Assembly: GCA_014529385.2 (NCBI GenBank)
Contig: CM043962.1
Span: 36,299,598 to 36,363,597 of the forward strand
Length of the DNA stretch: 64,000 nt
Reading direction: 5' to 3'
Origin: Adiantum capillus-veneris
Taxonomy: Eukaryota > Streptophyta > Polypodiopsida > Polypodiales > Pteridaceae
The position numbers and the translations under genes were made by a program. The notes beneath the pieces are model-generated. The model searched no databases. It worked only from the letters and a program-made list of their open reading frames with translations, and was not told the DNA's origin. This document shows, piece after piece, positions 25,980 to 37,419 of the stretch. Within the stretch, counting starts at the first letter, position 1, and each line of letters begins with the position of its first letter.

Positions 25980-26344
25980 CGCAAATCCAAGGCTAAGTGA
26001 GGGGCCAAAGCAACCCTCACCTTCTTATATACAAGGTCCCACATGTGAGTGAGCCGCTTGGAAGATTCATTTGATCAGCACAATCTGCCCAACTCCCAAG
26101 TCCTAGGAGCACAAGCGGTGGCCACCACAATCCTCTCTTCCAAGGGATTACGTTAGGCGAGAGGTGGAGTATTAGAGAGTATGCAGAAGATTACAAAGAT
26201 AGCTCAAGAGAAGAGAGAGTCAGTTGCAACAGAGCGTAGAGTGTGATGCTCCTTAATATGCATTTCACAAATCGAGGGATAATAAGTGGTAAGATAGATG
26301 TTATGCAAGGGAAATGTTCCCACATAATTGGCCATAGTCCTTCT
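25331..26344. other. Intergenic DNA with a (CA)n tract
   Basis: No gene seen. A (CA)n microsatellite of about 18 units lies at 25940-25976. The stretch 25980-26344 may be the eroded downstream part of the gag element that follows, but shows no LTR. Confidence 0.5.
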
Positions 26345-27618
26345 TCAAGGCCATAATCCCACAAGGCCATAGTCCCCCAAGGGGCTTAAGTACCAAGTAA
26401 TGGTGCAATTTTTCCTAGTTTTGAATAATATGAATGATGCTTGTTTATTAGATGCTTCCATCATTGATATGTATCTCATATCTACACGCATTCTAGCACC
26501 TGGTAGTGGATATTGTTGTCTTAAGACAGGATGTGGTCTTGCAACTCCTACTGGATCTGGCGCATTCCCCATAGCGTATCTAGGTGGAGTAGGTGCTACT
26601 GGAATAGGTTGTAGATACCTCTCCCTATCATATTCCATGCCATAGTAACACTCTTCTCTCGTATGGTTTGTTCATTTTCTCTCAATTTCGCACCACTTAG
26701 GCTCCCTCAAATTAGCATTTACAAGAGGAGCTAACCTCTTGACCATTTTGTCAATAAACTTTTCTTGATCGATATGTGTTGTTGGTTTTGTAATGGACTC
26801 ACTTATCTGTGAATCATGGTGCTGAAAGGATGTGTTATCCTCTTGACTATCCTTTTCTTTATATTCCTCACAGTTATCCACTAGATAAAGAGCATCTTTG
26901 ATCAATTCATTTAGTTCTAAGCTCCTTATCATATGTAGATCCTTCAAAAGACCCGCATGTCTCATTCCCTGGATAAATTAGAAAGAACTTGACACATCTC
27001 TTAATCCATAATGCCGCTTTGCACACTGATTCGTCCTCTTTCTGTTTGAATATGTGGATTTGCGAGACCGTATTGTGAGCTATGCCGTTCTGCAAGAATT
27101 CTTCCATGAATTCCTCAAATAGCTAATCAAGAGTCTCAAAATCACGTATTTCTACTGAGTCAAACCATGTACCCGTTTCATCTTCCAGAGAGTCCAAATC
27201 TCGCAAACTATGTTGCAAAATCCAAAACTTCCTCTGCTCTAATTACTCTTTTGAAAACCGCTACATGATCTCTCAGATCTTTATCTTCGACGTATTTATT
27301 GTTTACCCATTTTTGGATCTAGGATGGTCTAACTCGCCGATTGTCTACTAGTCTAACCATAGAGTCTCCCAATCCTTCTCTCATTTCAGGCCTTCTACCA
27401 TGCCTAGGTTCTTCTTCAAAGAGATTGGTTGTTATGTTGGAAATTGGTCCATTAGGCAGATTTACTTGAGGAGGCATGTCTTCCATCTCTGTGATCACTT
27501 CATCTCTCGTTATCGCTCTGTAAAGGAATCCAAGTGGCTCCCTTTTTGGAATTCTTGTAGGAATTGTCATGTTTGGTGGAGGTATCTGTGCTCCTTCATT
27601 GACCAAATATCCATCCAT
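26345..27618 (-). pseudogene. Gag-like ORF of a minus-strand LTR retrotransposon, broken
   Basis: From 27618 downward the minus strand reads a proline-rich N-terminus, then WVNNKYVEDKDLRDHVAVF (near 27280), the start of the Gag capsid-like domain. SVEIRDFETLD and HNTVSQIHIFKQKEDESV follow near 27140-27040, matching the 'L-x-x-L-x-Q-K-x-x-E-S-V' heart of retrotransposon Gag. An RHAGLLKDLHMIRSL-type helix follows in another frame (26965). Stops at about 27319 and 27119 and a frame change near 26950 disrupt it. No zinc knuckle, protease or polymerase follows before 25980, so the element is cut off or deleted after gag. Confidence 0.6.
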
Positions 27619-28286
27619 GTCTAATATAGTTCATGGATTTGTGATTTCTATAGCTCTGTATTCTCATCCATACTTGTCAACGACTATAGATTTACATTGA
27701 TAGTCGACTCCGTATGTATAGACATATAAGAGCTTGTAATTTGTCAGCTCTTTTGGGTATGGCTCTGAGCACTTATATAGGTTGACCTCACTGTCATTAA
27801 TGTATCTATATAGTCCTTCACTCTCATGATTTTTCCATCCAAAATCTCTCAACGAGGTTGGCCTTTATCAACTACAAGTTTGGAAGATCCATTGAGGGTG
27901 GATGTTCTTCTATCACTGGGATTCCAATGCTGGTATAAGCTGTGTTTGATTGTAAAGAGAATATGATCTCTGGGCTAAACATCTCTAACTTGATATAAGA
28001 AGACTTGGACCATTGTGTTCAAGTGCTTTGGTTAGGGAAAAGTCAAAACTATGTCCAAAACCATGACAGTTTTCTCACAATCCTCTCAAATTGTTGGTTT
28101 TAGACACCCCTGGAAGACCAACAATGAATGACCCCGTAGGGGTCTTCCACTATTGTGCACGATTTGCAAAGAAAGTTGTAGAGCTACTCTGGAGCTTCTT
28201 CTTTGATAAAAAAAAGTTTTTGAATCCAATACCGGAAGCTCAAATTATGGCCAAAACAGTTTTTTCTGACTCAATCTATGCATGGA

Positions 28287-29800
28287 GACTTTATACGCGT
28301 ATAATGTCTCCTGACTCAGATTTTCTCCAAACTTAAACTGTAGACTCCTCTTGATGTCTTCTACCCATTGCAAGTCTTAGTTTGTGTTTCTGACCTTTAT
28401 TTTGACACTTGAGACATTATATGCGTATAATGTCTTTTGTGGTAGAATGAGGTGACTTTAATCCCAATGATTCCTTATCACTCAAGCAACTCTCAGCAAC
28501 TTTCAAAATTCAATTTGGAAATTTTTTGGTCAAGTCATGATCAATACAAGCATGAATCTGTCTTATGGCCTTTACAAGCTCAAATGAGCAAATGCAATGA
28601 ACTTTTGGCTAGGGACTTCTTTTATACTTTAGGACACTGAGGTATGCCCAAATGTTTGTTTTGGCCACTAAGACATTATACGCGTATAGTGCCTTTTGGC
28701 TCAGGATGGCATTAAATTTTGCAAACATGCTTAAAACATCTTTTCCAACCTTCCTGCGGTCAAAAGTGAAATTTGACTTTCAGATCTTGGCATGAGACAT
28801 TATACGCATATAATGTCTATGTGCTCAGATTTGTACGAAATTTGGTCTATGAGCTTGTCTTGTGGTGCTTAACACCCTGGTATGCTCAGATTTCAATTTT
28901 GGTCTCTAAAAGTGCCCTTTAGACATCATACGTGTATGATGTCTAACTGGTCAGAATGAAGTGAATTTCTCTCTAGAGGTTCCTCTCTATACTGGCAACT
29001 CACAGCAAGTTTCAAAATTCAATTTGAACACTTTTTGTGCAAGTTATGATCACTTCAAGCAATCACTTTTCCTAGATGCGTCTTGTGGTCTTTGCAAACC
29101 CTAAAATGTTTCAAATTTGATGAAATTCGGCCTATATGCTTCCTAAATGTTGTAGATCACAAGGGTATACTCAGTTGTAACTTTTGGCCTCAGATTTGGC
29201 CTCTAGGACATCATACACATATGATAACCAGGTGGTCAGAATGGACTTCTGGTTCTACCCTAGGTGCTCCTTGATGCATACAATAAGAATATGTGATCAC
29301 AACAAATTTTAGATATCAAAATTGGACAAAATCATTACTTTTTGACAAGGAAATCCCCGAAAAGTAAAACCCCCCAGTTTTCAATCTATAAGCCCAAATG
29401 AAATGAAATTTGGTGTATGTGCTCAATACAACATGCAAAAGATGGGTATAATGTCAAAAGTTCAAATTTGCTGCCAGAATCACCCTTCAGACATCATACG
29501 CGTATGATGTTTGTTGATGAATTTTTGGACAGAATTCATTCACATGCATCCCAAAGTCTCTAGCACTGGCTTTCAAGCACTTCTACCAATTTTCATGCAA
29601 AAATGTGCTCAAAATCTCAAGTTTCTCTTTTTCCTATTTCCGACACTACGTCTTTTGTCTTTTGGGTGTCCAGAGTTGGTCAAAACTCTAGTTTCAATGT
29701 GTACTTAGGATAAAACCCCCCTTCTGAACACATTGATGCAGTCAGGTATTTCAAATTTGGTCTCTAGATGCCCCTTAATACATCATACGTGTATGATGTC
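28287..29800. repeat. Array of eight regularly spaced 22-nt palindromes
   Basis: Inverted repeats with left half GACATYATACR and matching right half lie at 28287, 28413, 28672, 28796, 28922, 29207, 29490 and 29779. Most are perfect or have one mismatch; the 29207 copy is degraded. Start-to-start distances are 126, 259, 124, 126, 285, 283 and 289 bp. The flanks repeat too (for example TTTCAAAATTCAATTTG after 28413 and 28922, and TGGTCAGAATG after three copies). The block lies in the leader between the primer-binding site at 30336 and the gag relic. Confidence 0.85.
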
Positions 29801-30335
29801 CAAGTTTACAGAATTTTAGTTTTTGTAGAACGAACCCTTGTACATGCCCTCCTATATGCTCAGCATCAATCACTCATGAAAAATTGTCCACAGAAGCTTG
29901 TTTATTGCATTTTTACCTTCAAAAGCAAACTTTTCCATGATTTCAAATGCAAACAAGCACTTAGCAAATAGATCATTGATGAATAGCTCTAGATCAAAAT
30001 CAAATTACTTACCTAAAGCTACTCCTACAAATCATATGGGGTTTTACATCATGACTAGAAAAACGCTTCACTGTCACACATGGACTAGCAAATGCTTTTA
30101 TCACCTCACAAATCACTTGACCACCAACAACTACTCTAATCTATGACTAATATTACAAATCCTAACTAAATCTATATAGCCGCAGACTTCGGCAAGACAC
30201 ACGCTTCCTGGCTATCCACTTGATCTCGGAATAAACTCTTTCGAATCCACTTAAGAAAAATGCTTTCTTTAGCCGAAACTAAAGCTAGCAACCATCACAC
30301 GAGTGTTAGTAGGAATACCTACCTAAGTCCTTGTG

Positions 30336-30353
30336 TCCCCGACAGCAGCGCCA
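30336..30353 (-). promoter_or_regulatory. Primer-binding site of the gag-only element (tRNA-Asp type)
   Basis: The minus strand reads TGGCGCTGCTGTCGGGGA, close to TGGCGCCGTTGCCGGGGA, which I recall as the tRNA-Asp-type primer site of many plant gypsy elements. It lies one base from the LTR end at 30355. Confidence 0.65.
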
Positions 30354-30354
30354 A

Positions 30355-31306
30355 TGTTGCGGGAGCGAATCACACCACCCATAAAGTGCATACAACACAA
30401 CCTAGATTAACATAAATGTCAATCGAGGACACATATGACACGATAGGCGCACGGAGGCAATCTCTTTAGCTTGTCAAGTTGAGACCATCCTACACATATG
30501 ACACTCTCGAAGGCCAACTAAACCACAATCTAGAATCTCACTACTTTCAACTACACCACCCAACCCACATACACACAAACAGAAGGAAACTCACTAAATC
30601 ATGCCAAAATCGCAGGAAACTTAAGGAACACCATCCCCTAACTAGGATACACCTGTCCCAAAGCCTCTACACTCAAAATCCTCGCTCTAAACCCATCTAT
30701 GAAAAATGCGTATAAAGATAAAGCAGAATTCTAGAAGTGCCCGAAATTGAAATCTATGAGTACCTATGCGTAGCTTATGTCGCTATGATTCTAATGACTA
30801 CTTACAAGCAGAAAACAAACATCATTTGATACACTTACGACCATAAATGGCTCGTAGGTACGTCATTACGCGTACTCCGTTCCGCGAGGAATGCTTAGCG
30901 TTGATGTGTGGCTCTTGTTGAGCCTAGCACGGTGGTGTTTTTGGTTCTCCTATGTGATGAACGAGCAGGGAGTAGCGCCAGGATGAAGCTCATGTGCTCT
31001 CTCTCTCTCTTCCTCTCTCACACACAGTCGATGGTAGCTTAAAACTTGATTATGATAAAAGTTCTCTTTACAAAATGACCTAGGTACCTTATATACTAAG
31101 GCTACCATAGGTTAAACCTAAAATAGAGTTGAAGGGATAAAATGGATTTGTATTTACAATCTAGAAGTGCCATTGCACCTCGGCTTCTGCAACTAGACTA
31201 ACTACTAATTACAAATTATGTTTCTAACCATAATCCGTAGCATCTCATAACTCTCAAAAAATAAGGCTTTGTTGAGTTATGTCGTGTGTTGACCCAGCGG
31301 TCAACA
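30355..31306 (-). repeat. 5' LTR of the gag-only gypsy-like element (putative)
   Basis: On the minus strand the segment runs from TGTTGACCGCTGGG (31306) to TCCCGCAACA (30355), giving TG...CA ends with a short TGTTG/CAACA inverted repeat, directly next to a primer-binding site. A TATATAAGG box lies at about 31089-31097 on the minus strand. No partner 3' LTR was found in the window, so the far boundary rests on the terminal repeat alone. Confidence 0.5.
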
Positions 31307-31460
31307 CGTCCCTTGCTCTTTCCCGTCTTCCCTAGCAACCATCTCATTTTTATATCTTTGTTTCTCAACATGTCACCATTGCTCGCTTATTAAACCTCTC
31401 TCTCTCACCTACTTCAAATCCCTCTATCTCTCTCGCACTCTCCCATCTAATTTCCCTCCT

Positions 31461-31463
31461 TAC

Positions 31464-31535
<72 letters not shown>
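31461..31535. repeat. (TC)n-rich microsatellite
   Basis: CT dinucleotides with a few interruptions; the Glu-Arg frame on the minus strand is an artefact. Confidence 0.9.
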
Positions 31536-31540
<5 letters not shown>

Positions 31541-31762
31541 CCATTTTTTGACCTAGTAGACAACAGTTTACTCTTTTGATCTTAACTTCTTTATCTGAGC
31601 TCCAATTTTGGTGATCTATAGCCTGAATTGAAGAGCACAACACCATCTATGCATTGATGTAAAGACAAAAAAAAATTAGAGTTGTAAAAGGAGTTTCTAT
31701 AGCAGCATTTTTGAAGTGAAGAGATTCAAGAAAGTTGACCCTCATCTCTTATTTTACATACA

Positions 31763-32817
31763 ATGTCTTCCGACACTCGCAAGGGTTCTTCTTCTTCAAC
31801 AAGGTCCACAACCATTGTAGAAAATAATCCAAAATCTCCTAAGTGTGGAGATAGCAACACAACCACTCAACCAACGATATCAAAAACTATGATCATGGCT
31901 ACTTGGTATCATTGCAAGAGATTGTAAACAAACAAGATGAAGACTTATGGGTATTTGCAATGGAGAATGGTACGTTAAGGATTCTTGTGGTTGAGAATGA
32001 GAATCTCAAGAGGACACTTGAGATGTAAACAGCATGTTTGATGCAACTTGAAGAGGAAGTCAAGGAATGTAAACGCTCTCTTGTGGACTTGAATGCTTTG
32101 AAGGAGAGCATGAGCCGCAGTAGAGCATGACCATGTATTGAAAGAGGAGAAAATTGACACCATGAGCCGGAATGTATGCGACATGAAAAATATGTGCACA
32201 AACAAGTCTTGGGCTGATGCATGTGGTAGCAGTGTGGTTCCTAATCCCTCCCTCATGCAAGAAATGTCTCAAACAAAGAATGTTGAGGATGGGGATGTAG
32301 AGGAGTTGAAGAAACGGGAGCGACGTTCCAAGAATATTGTTATTCCTAATCCCTCCCTCATGCAAGAAATGTCTCAAACAAAGAATGTTGAGGATGGGGA
32401 TATAGAGGAGTTGAAGAAACGGGAGCGACGTTCCAAGAATATTGTTATTCATGGAATTCCCAAAGAGAAGTTAGAGACACCTCCTTCTCTTGCCATTGTT
32501 ATTGAAGATTATTTTTAAACCCACTTTGGAATGTCCGGAGTTATGTCTATGGCTCACATATAGTGGGTAAGCAAGGAGCTCCTCACTCGGGAGAACGACC
32601 AATTGTATGCACCATGTCGGATGAGACCAAACGAAAGATTATCCTTGATAATAGTTGGATCTTTTTTAGGGATACAAAATGTTTTGTATGTGAAGATTAC
32701 ACTATTAAGCAACAAAATATGCGTCGCAAGGCATATGAGGAAAAGAATAAGAAAAACAAGGAGATCTCTCACAAAGAAAATGTGCCCAAGGAGGAGGCAA
32801 GTCCATCAAGCAAATAG
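31763..32817 (+). pseudogene. L1-like LINE ORF1 (RNA-binding chaperone), broken
   Basis: An ATG at 31763 opens a Ser/Thr-rich N-terminus, followed in other frames by coiled-coil-like sequence (VENENLKRTLEM, LEEEVKECKRSL). At 32420-32470 KKRERRSKNIVIHGIPKEKL is the start of the RRM-like domain of L1-type ORF1 proteins. After 32563 RPIVCTMSDETKRKIIL and DTKCFVCEDYTIKQQNMRR match the C-terminal nucleic-acid-binding domain. Stops and at least two frame changes break it. ORF1 proteins coat LINE RNA and aid reverse transcription. It is followed by the ORF2 endonuclease remnant from 32871. Confidence 0.7.
32239..32448 (+). repeat. 105-bp in-frame tandem duplication in LINE ORF1
   Basis: CCTAATCCCTCCCTCATGC recurs exactly 105 bp later (32240 and 32345), and the match extends through the whole unit with about two differences. 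It duplicates 35 residues just before the RRM-like domain. Confidence 0.92.
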
Positions 32818-32870
32818 GGATGCGCGACCTATGAGACCGAGTTACAATTGAAACTATGCTTTTGAAATTT

Positions 32871-33967
32871 CAATAGATACCCATGGAATGCGGGGGTTGG
32901 CATTGATGAACTAACAAGCAAAGCCGATGTTGTACTTCTTGTTGAAACTTGGGAGCATGATACACAAGGATTAATGGCTTGGAGGATTACAATGTACATT
33001 CATTGATGTGGTCAAAGAATCTCAAACAACGAAGAGGTCAAGGAAGGGTAGCATGTATGATTAAGAAAGGATTGTAATATTTTGTATCAATTGTGAAAGA
33101 TGACAGGTATAGCTAAAAATTATGACACCAAAAAGAGTACCCATTTTTGTATCCGGTTGCTACATTCCTCATCATGATTCCCCCTTTTATGCTTACATGG
33201 ATAGAGATCATCCATTTTTTGATTTAGAAGAGGATATTTCTTATTCAAAGGCAAAGGTGATGTTATTGTATTTGGGGATATGAATGCTCGCACAAAAACA
33301 TTGCAACATGATGCTCAACAATTTGATATGCCATACATTTCAAGAGAGTTGGAGGAAGTTCACTTGTATGATTGTACTTCAATGGATAAGAAAGAGCCGG
33401 ATCACTATGGAAAGTTACTTTTACACATGTGTAATAGCACGGGTATGCTCATTGCCAATGTTGTATCTTTGTGGAGTGGAACCAATGGATTTACATGTAG
33501 AAAACATAATGGGGATAGTGTTATTGACTATATGCTACTCTCCGAAGCCATCATGTATCGCATAAAGAGTTTTATGTTTGGCCAATGGACCCCGGAATCA
33601 TACCATTGGACCTTATGTATTGACCTTGCATGTGGTGAAGCAACTAAGCATGATAATCTCAGCCAAAGGAAAGAGAAGTTATCACTATTTATGGACTCAA
33701 ATGGTCGGCACCAATGTACATTGAAATGGTTGAGCAAAAGTTATGGATGACAAAGCTTCAATATGACGCACCATTGAAAACTAAATGGGAATCTTTCAAG
33801 AAAGTTATTTGTTCGTGTGTTGAAGAATGCTTTGCCCTGTAAAGCATCTCCATGGTATCAATGTAAATCATGCAAAACTGGTTTGATAAAGAATGTCAAG
33901 ATGCTGAAAGTCCTTGATAAAGATTGATGAAACTATGGACAAAGACAACTATCAAAGTTATTTGCAT
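32871..33967 (+). pseudogene. LINE ORF2, endonuclease part, broken and cut by a retrotransposon
   Basis: The start corresponds to the 'W-N-V-R-G-L' opening of APE-type endonucleases, with ADVVLLVETWEHD readable across frames near 32920-32955. At 33270-33300 GDMNARTKTL gives the catalytic G-D-x-N block. At 33505-33540 DSVIDYMLLSEA is the conserved S-x-I-D-Y segment, and the final S-D-H block is altered to SYHW. Several stops precede 33280. The linker after the endonuclease (CKSCKTGLIKN region) runs into the gypsy insertion at 33967 and resumes at 45836. Confidence 0.75.
33963..33967. other. Left target-site duplication of the gypsy-like element (GCATA)
   Basis: GCATA precedes the LTR at 33968 and recurs at 45831-45835 directly after the other LTR. 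A five-base duplication is standard for LTR-retrotransposon integration. Confidence 0.85.
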
Positions 33968-34205
33968 ATGTGTGCGTATGTCGCACGTGTCAATGCAAGG
34001 AACTTACCGATACACCGTGTGCGAGCCACAAATGGCTCCAAGTACACAACAAGCCTAAACTAGTAAGCTCAAAGAAGGCGATGGTGTCACTCACCGCTCT
34101 ACACTTGCTGCGTGGAGGATTCCTCGCAGCGAAGAAGTGGGAGACGCCGCTTCACCGCGCTCAACCGCTTCGCCATCGCCGTGCCGTCGTCGCAATGCTC
34201 GATCG

Positions 34206-34292
<87 letters not shown>

Positions 34293-36115
34293 ACACACAC
34301 ACGCATACACACACACACACAAGAAGATGAAGAAGAAGAAGATGGAGATGGAGCAAGAGCACTCTTTTATTGCACAAATGAGAGAATGAGTGAATTTTAG
34401 GTAGTTGACTTTTATATGAGCTCGCCCCATTCACACTTGGGCGCCCATGCTTAGCCAACTAATCCCTTGAATGTTCCAGTTAGAGTGCGCCTCTCATCGG
34501 CGATCACTCTTACCCTTTTCTTATTGGACCGACAAGCCCAGTACCTGACTCTACCAAATAAATAATATGTAAGGTCTCTGACCCCAACCAAAAAGAGCAC
34601 CCTTGTACCATGAAATGATCATAATGGAAAAAAGTTACTATATTTAGCAGTTTTCCGAATTCTGTCAGTGCCATGATTTTTAAAATGTCATAAAGCTTCG
34701 AAATGTGAATTAAAATAATTTTTGTGAAAATTTTCCAAATATAGTAAGTTTTTGGTCACCCGACCCGTCTAGTTTTGACCATCTCGAAAATCTGCACCTA
34801 TACCCCGAATTTGAAAAAAATGCATTTTCGGACCCCGGGGGCTGCTAAATATGGCAGGTACTCGGGCTAGTACGTCTTAGTTAGAGCTTCGTATAGCAAT
34901 TTTCGGCATCAAAATCCGACTCGTATGATCCGTTTTAGCCTAGAACCAAATTTCCTAAAAATTGTTCGGGGAGGTGCTGGGGGTCCGAGGCTGTGTGGGA
35001 ACAGGTTCCAGCCCACTCCAGATCAGCTGTAGCAGCTAGGGGGCGCCCTCTTGCTTTGTGGGAGTCCTGTGAGAGTTTCCAAGCCAGCAACTCAGTCTCA
35101 AAACCAATTAACCAAGCCAACCTGACACTTGGTGGGCAGGGAACTGGACTTGCCATGCTTAACTAGAGAAGCTCCCAGATGCATTTAGCAACCCAGATCG
35201 ATTTTCAGCTTGAGGCCTATTTAAAGACCTGCACCCACACACACACACACACACTTATGCTCATACACACACACACAGTGCATACACACACACCTACACA
35301 CACTGGGAAGGTGCTGCCGGTTCACACACCTTTTGAAGGAGAAGCAAGGAGGGAGGTGTTGTCGAATTCTCGCCTCAAGAAGCTCGATTAGATCAGAGAA
35401 TCGAGAGGATTATCAGCCCTTAATCACGGTAACCACGGTTTAATTAATGCTTTCTACAAATCCTTTTCATTACCGCCATATCTCGTCTATTATGCTTATT
35501 CCTAGTCGTAATTCTCTATAATTACTCTCTAAATTCTCATTAACCATATTCTATTATGTAATCATCATCCCATAGCTGAATTATCAGCCATTCATCACTC
35601 TCAATTAATGATTAGAGAATAATTACCAGAATTTTCTCTCTCTAGGCAGTATAGTAATTAATCGGTAAGCTAGTAATTGTGTAGATTGATGAGAACCACT
35701 CTTTCTATCACGCATTAATATTGTAGCTGATTTAGAGTCATCTCTGTTATGCATTAAGATATAATTAAGGTAAGATTAATCTGTCATTAAGTCTCTAAGA
35801 GATGGTTTTTCTCACACCTATGCATGCGGTGACTCTGCGCCCTCTAATTGCTAGGAAAGAGATTAATCATACTTAATTCATCTCTCTGATAATTCCATTA
35901 GTGAAATCCTATTATTCTTAATCATGTAAGCCGAGTAATTATCTTTAGAGCCGGTTCCCATAGGATTATGTGTCATCCTTAATGATTGCTTTATGAAAAA
36001 TCTAGATCTATCATATAGGAGGGATTAATTAATGTCACTAATCTACCCATTGGACTGTTATGATGCTTGCGAACCTTACCTCTTTCTCCAGGCTAATCAT
36101 TTAAAGTAGTGAGAA

Positions 36116-36286
36116 ATGGCCCCGGTTAAGAGGACTCGCTTCGGTGGTGCCCACGATCGCGAGGCAGGAACGAGCAATGTCAACGGGAAGGAGAAGGCTC
36201 CCATGGAGGAACAAATACCGGCCATCTCACGGGCCATCGATGAAGAAGGGGAAGAGGTAGATCATATTTTTATTCAAGTTGTTTAA
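36116..36286 (+). CDS. Small ORF with Gag-N-terminus-like sequence
   Basis: Fifty-six codons beginning MAPVKRTRFGG, then a charged, glutamate-rich tail, ending at TAA. The basic start resembles that of the frame at 21959. It lies inside the 2.77-kb insertion with a TATA-like box about 0.9 kb upstream. It could be the first exon or a truncated start of a Gag protein; nothing shows that it is expressed. Confidence 0.25.
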   Translation: MAPVKRTRFGGAHDREAGTSNVNGKEKAPMEEQIPAISRAIDEEGEEVDHIFIQVV

Positions 36287-36549
36287 ACTAACATTACATA
36301 CGCTAGTTAGGAATGCTCATATCCCCAAACATGTTGGAGAAATCCGACGGAAACCTCGGCATTGAAAGCATTGTACATTAAGTTCTAAAGTAGGAAGGAA
36401 ATGATTGATGGGAATGCTGTTTGCAATAGGAAAGAATGTCTGCTAGGGAAAATTTAGCTCGGCATGTTCATTCTATTTCCAATGTTGAATTAGTCATGAA
36501 CCCCCTCCTGATCACAGGGGCAGAGTTCCTGGTTGAGGGCTCTTGAATC

Positions 36550-36662
36550 CACGACTGCTGGTTAAGCGGTGGATACCCACGACTGCTGGTTAAGCGGTGG
36601 GAACCCACGTCTTGCTTTCTATGCGGTGGGAATATCCATGTCGTGCTTTCTATGCGGTGGAC
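36550..36662 (+). repeat. Four short tandem copies ending in GCGGTGG
   Basis: Units start at about 36550, 36579, 36606 and 36638. The first two share CACGACTGCTGGTTAAGCGG; the last two have GTCTTGCTTTCTATGCGG-type centres. Every unit ends in GCGGTGG. Confidence 0.8.
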
Positions 36663-37407
36663 ATACCTAGTTGTATGGGCAGCTAGGCGACAACGGGAGG
36701 AGTAAAGTCTCGCTGGAGGGGGGATGTTGTACCTCCAGAACATTGGAATTTTTATGAATAAGTTTGAGTAGAATTTTTACTAGAATTCTGTCTTGGTGTT
36801 GTTTGCAATACTGGTTGAAGGGCTGTATTAACGAACAATGTGATTCGGAATTAAACAAGGAATCTTTATGTTGAACAACCTTTGTGGTAGTAATTAGGTC
36901 ACACAAAGAAGTGTGAGTGTGGAGGTGGAAAGTGGGGGCTTGGCTCAGGTTGCCAATGCCTACGAGATGGGTGGTCCTGATTGGTCGGGAACTCTCTGTC
37001 CCCATTGTGCTTACTTCGATATTAGTAATACTCATTGCCCCTAGAGCGGTGAAATAACGAGTGTACGTGCCTCTGAAACATGGGAAAAAAGGCACTCAGG
37101 GTTTCTCTCCTCTTGGAAGGTGGGTCTTAGGATCGCTAGATAGTTCAAGTATGCTTCCCCTGCGAGGTCGAGCTAGATCTCCCTGCTAGTAGGCTCGAAC
37201 TCGACTCACTTTGTGATGAGAGATCGTCCGCTAATCGAATCCTGAACCATTTTTTTTGCTTCCGCAATAGATCTAGTGGCCACCGGGTTCACCATCAGAT
37301 CCGCCATTGGAAACAGCGGGGTGGGGACCTCACATAATACAATGTCCGCCGTAGGTTACAACGTCCACCGTAGGTGATAGGGTGTTCGTGAGCCGTGAGG
37401 GTTAACA

Positions 37408-37419
37408 TGCCCCCCTTCC
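37408..37419 (-). promoter_or_regulatory. Polypurine tract of the gypsy-like element
   Basis: The minus strand reads GGAAGGGGGGCA immediately before the 3' LTR start TGTTAACCC. Such tracts prime plus-strand DNA synthesis; position and composition fit exactly. Confidence 0.75.

Larger units (their letters stand above)
34568..37334 (+). mobile_element. 2,767-bp TG...CA insertion, probable solo LTR, inside the gypsy LTR
   Basis: The insertion begins TGTAAGGTCTCTGACCCC and ends GGGGTGGGGACCTCACA, giving short inverted ends (TGTAAGGTC against TGTGAGGTC), and is flanked by TAATA on both sides (34563-34567, 37335-37339). The intact upper LTR shows the empty site with one TAATA. A plus-strand TATTTAAAG at 35218-35226 looks like an LTR TATA box. 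No second internal copy of either end is visible, so a solo LTR is the simplest reading. A 56-codon frame resembling a Gag N-terminus inside it is unusual for an LTR and leaves an internally deleted element possible. Confidence 0.75.
33968..37407 (-). repeat. 3' LTR of the gypsy-like element, split by an insertion
   Basis: The parts 33968-34567 and 37340-37407 align end to end with the upper LTR. Up to TAATA they match through CTACCAAATAAATAATA, and after the insertion they resume at CAATGTCCGCCGTAGG and end GGGTTAACA. The LTR contains a (TC)n tract at 34208-34288 and a minus-strand TATAAAA box at 34410-34416. The joined length of about 668 bp exceeds the upper copy (618 bp), mostly through microsatellite length and a short extra segment. 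Confidence 0.85.

Noticed and set aside
28287-29800. CRISPR array, because of regularly spaced palindromic repeats
   Set aside because: The context is a plant genome, spacers are 100-270 bp and themselves repeated, there are no cas genes, and the repeats sit in an LTR-retrotransposon leader.
34568-37334. DNA transposon with inverted ends ATGTAAGGTC/ATGTGAGGTC and 3-bp AAT duplication
   Set aside because: A TG...CA insertion with a 5-bp TAATA duplication explains the same junctions and fits an LTR element better; the alternative cannot be excluded completely.
37340-37407. Independent short repeat matching 45763-45830
   Set aside because: It is the detached end of the gypsy 3' LTR, separated by the 2.77-kb insertion, not a separate repeat.
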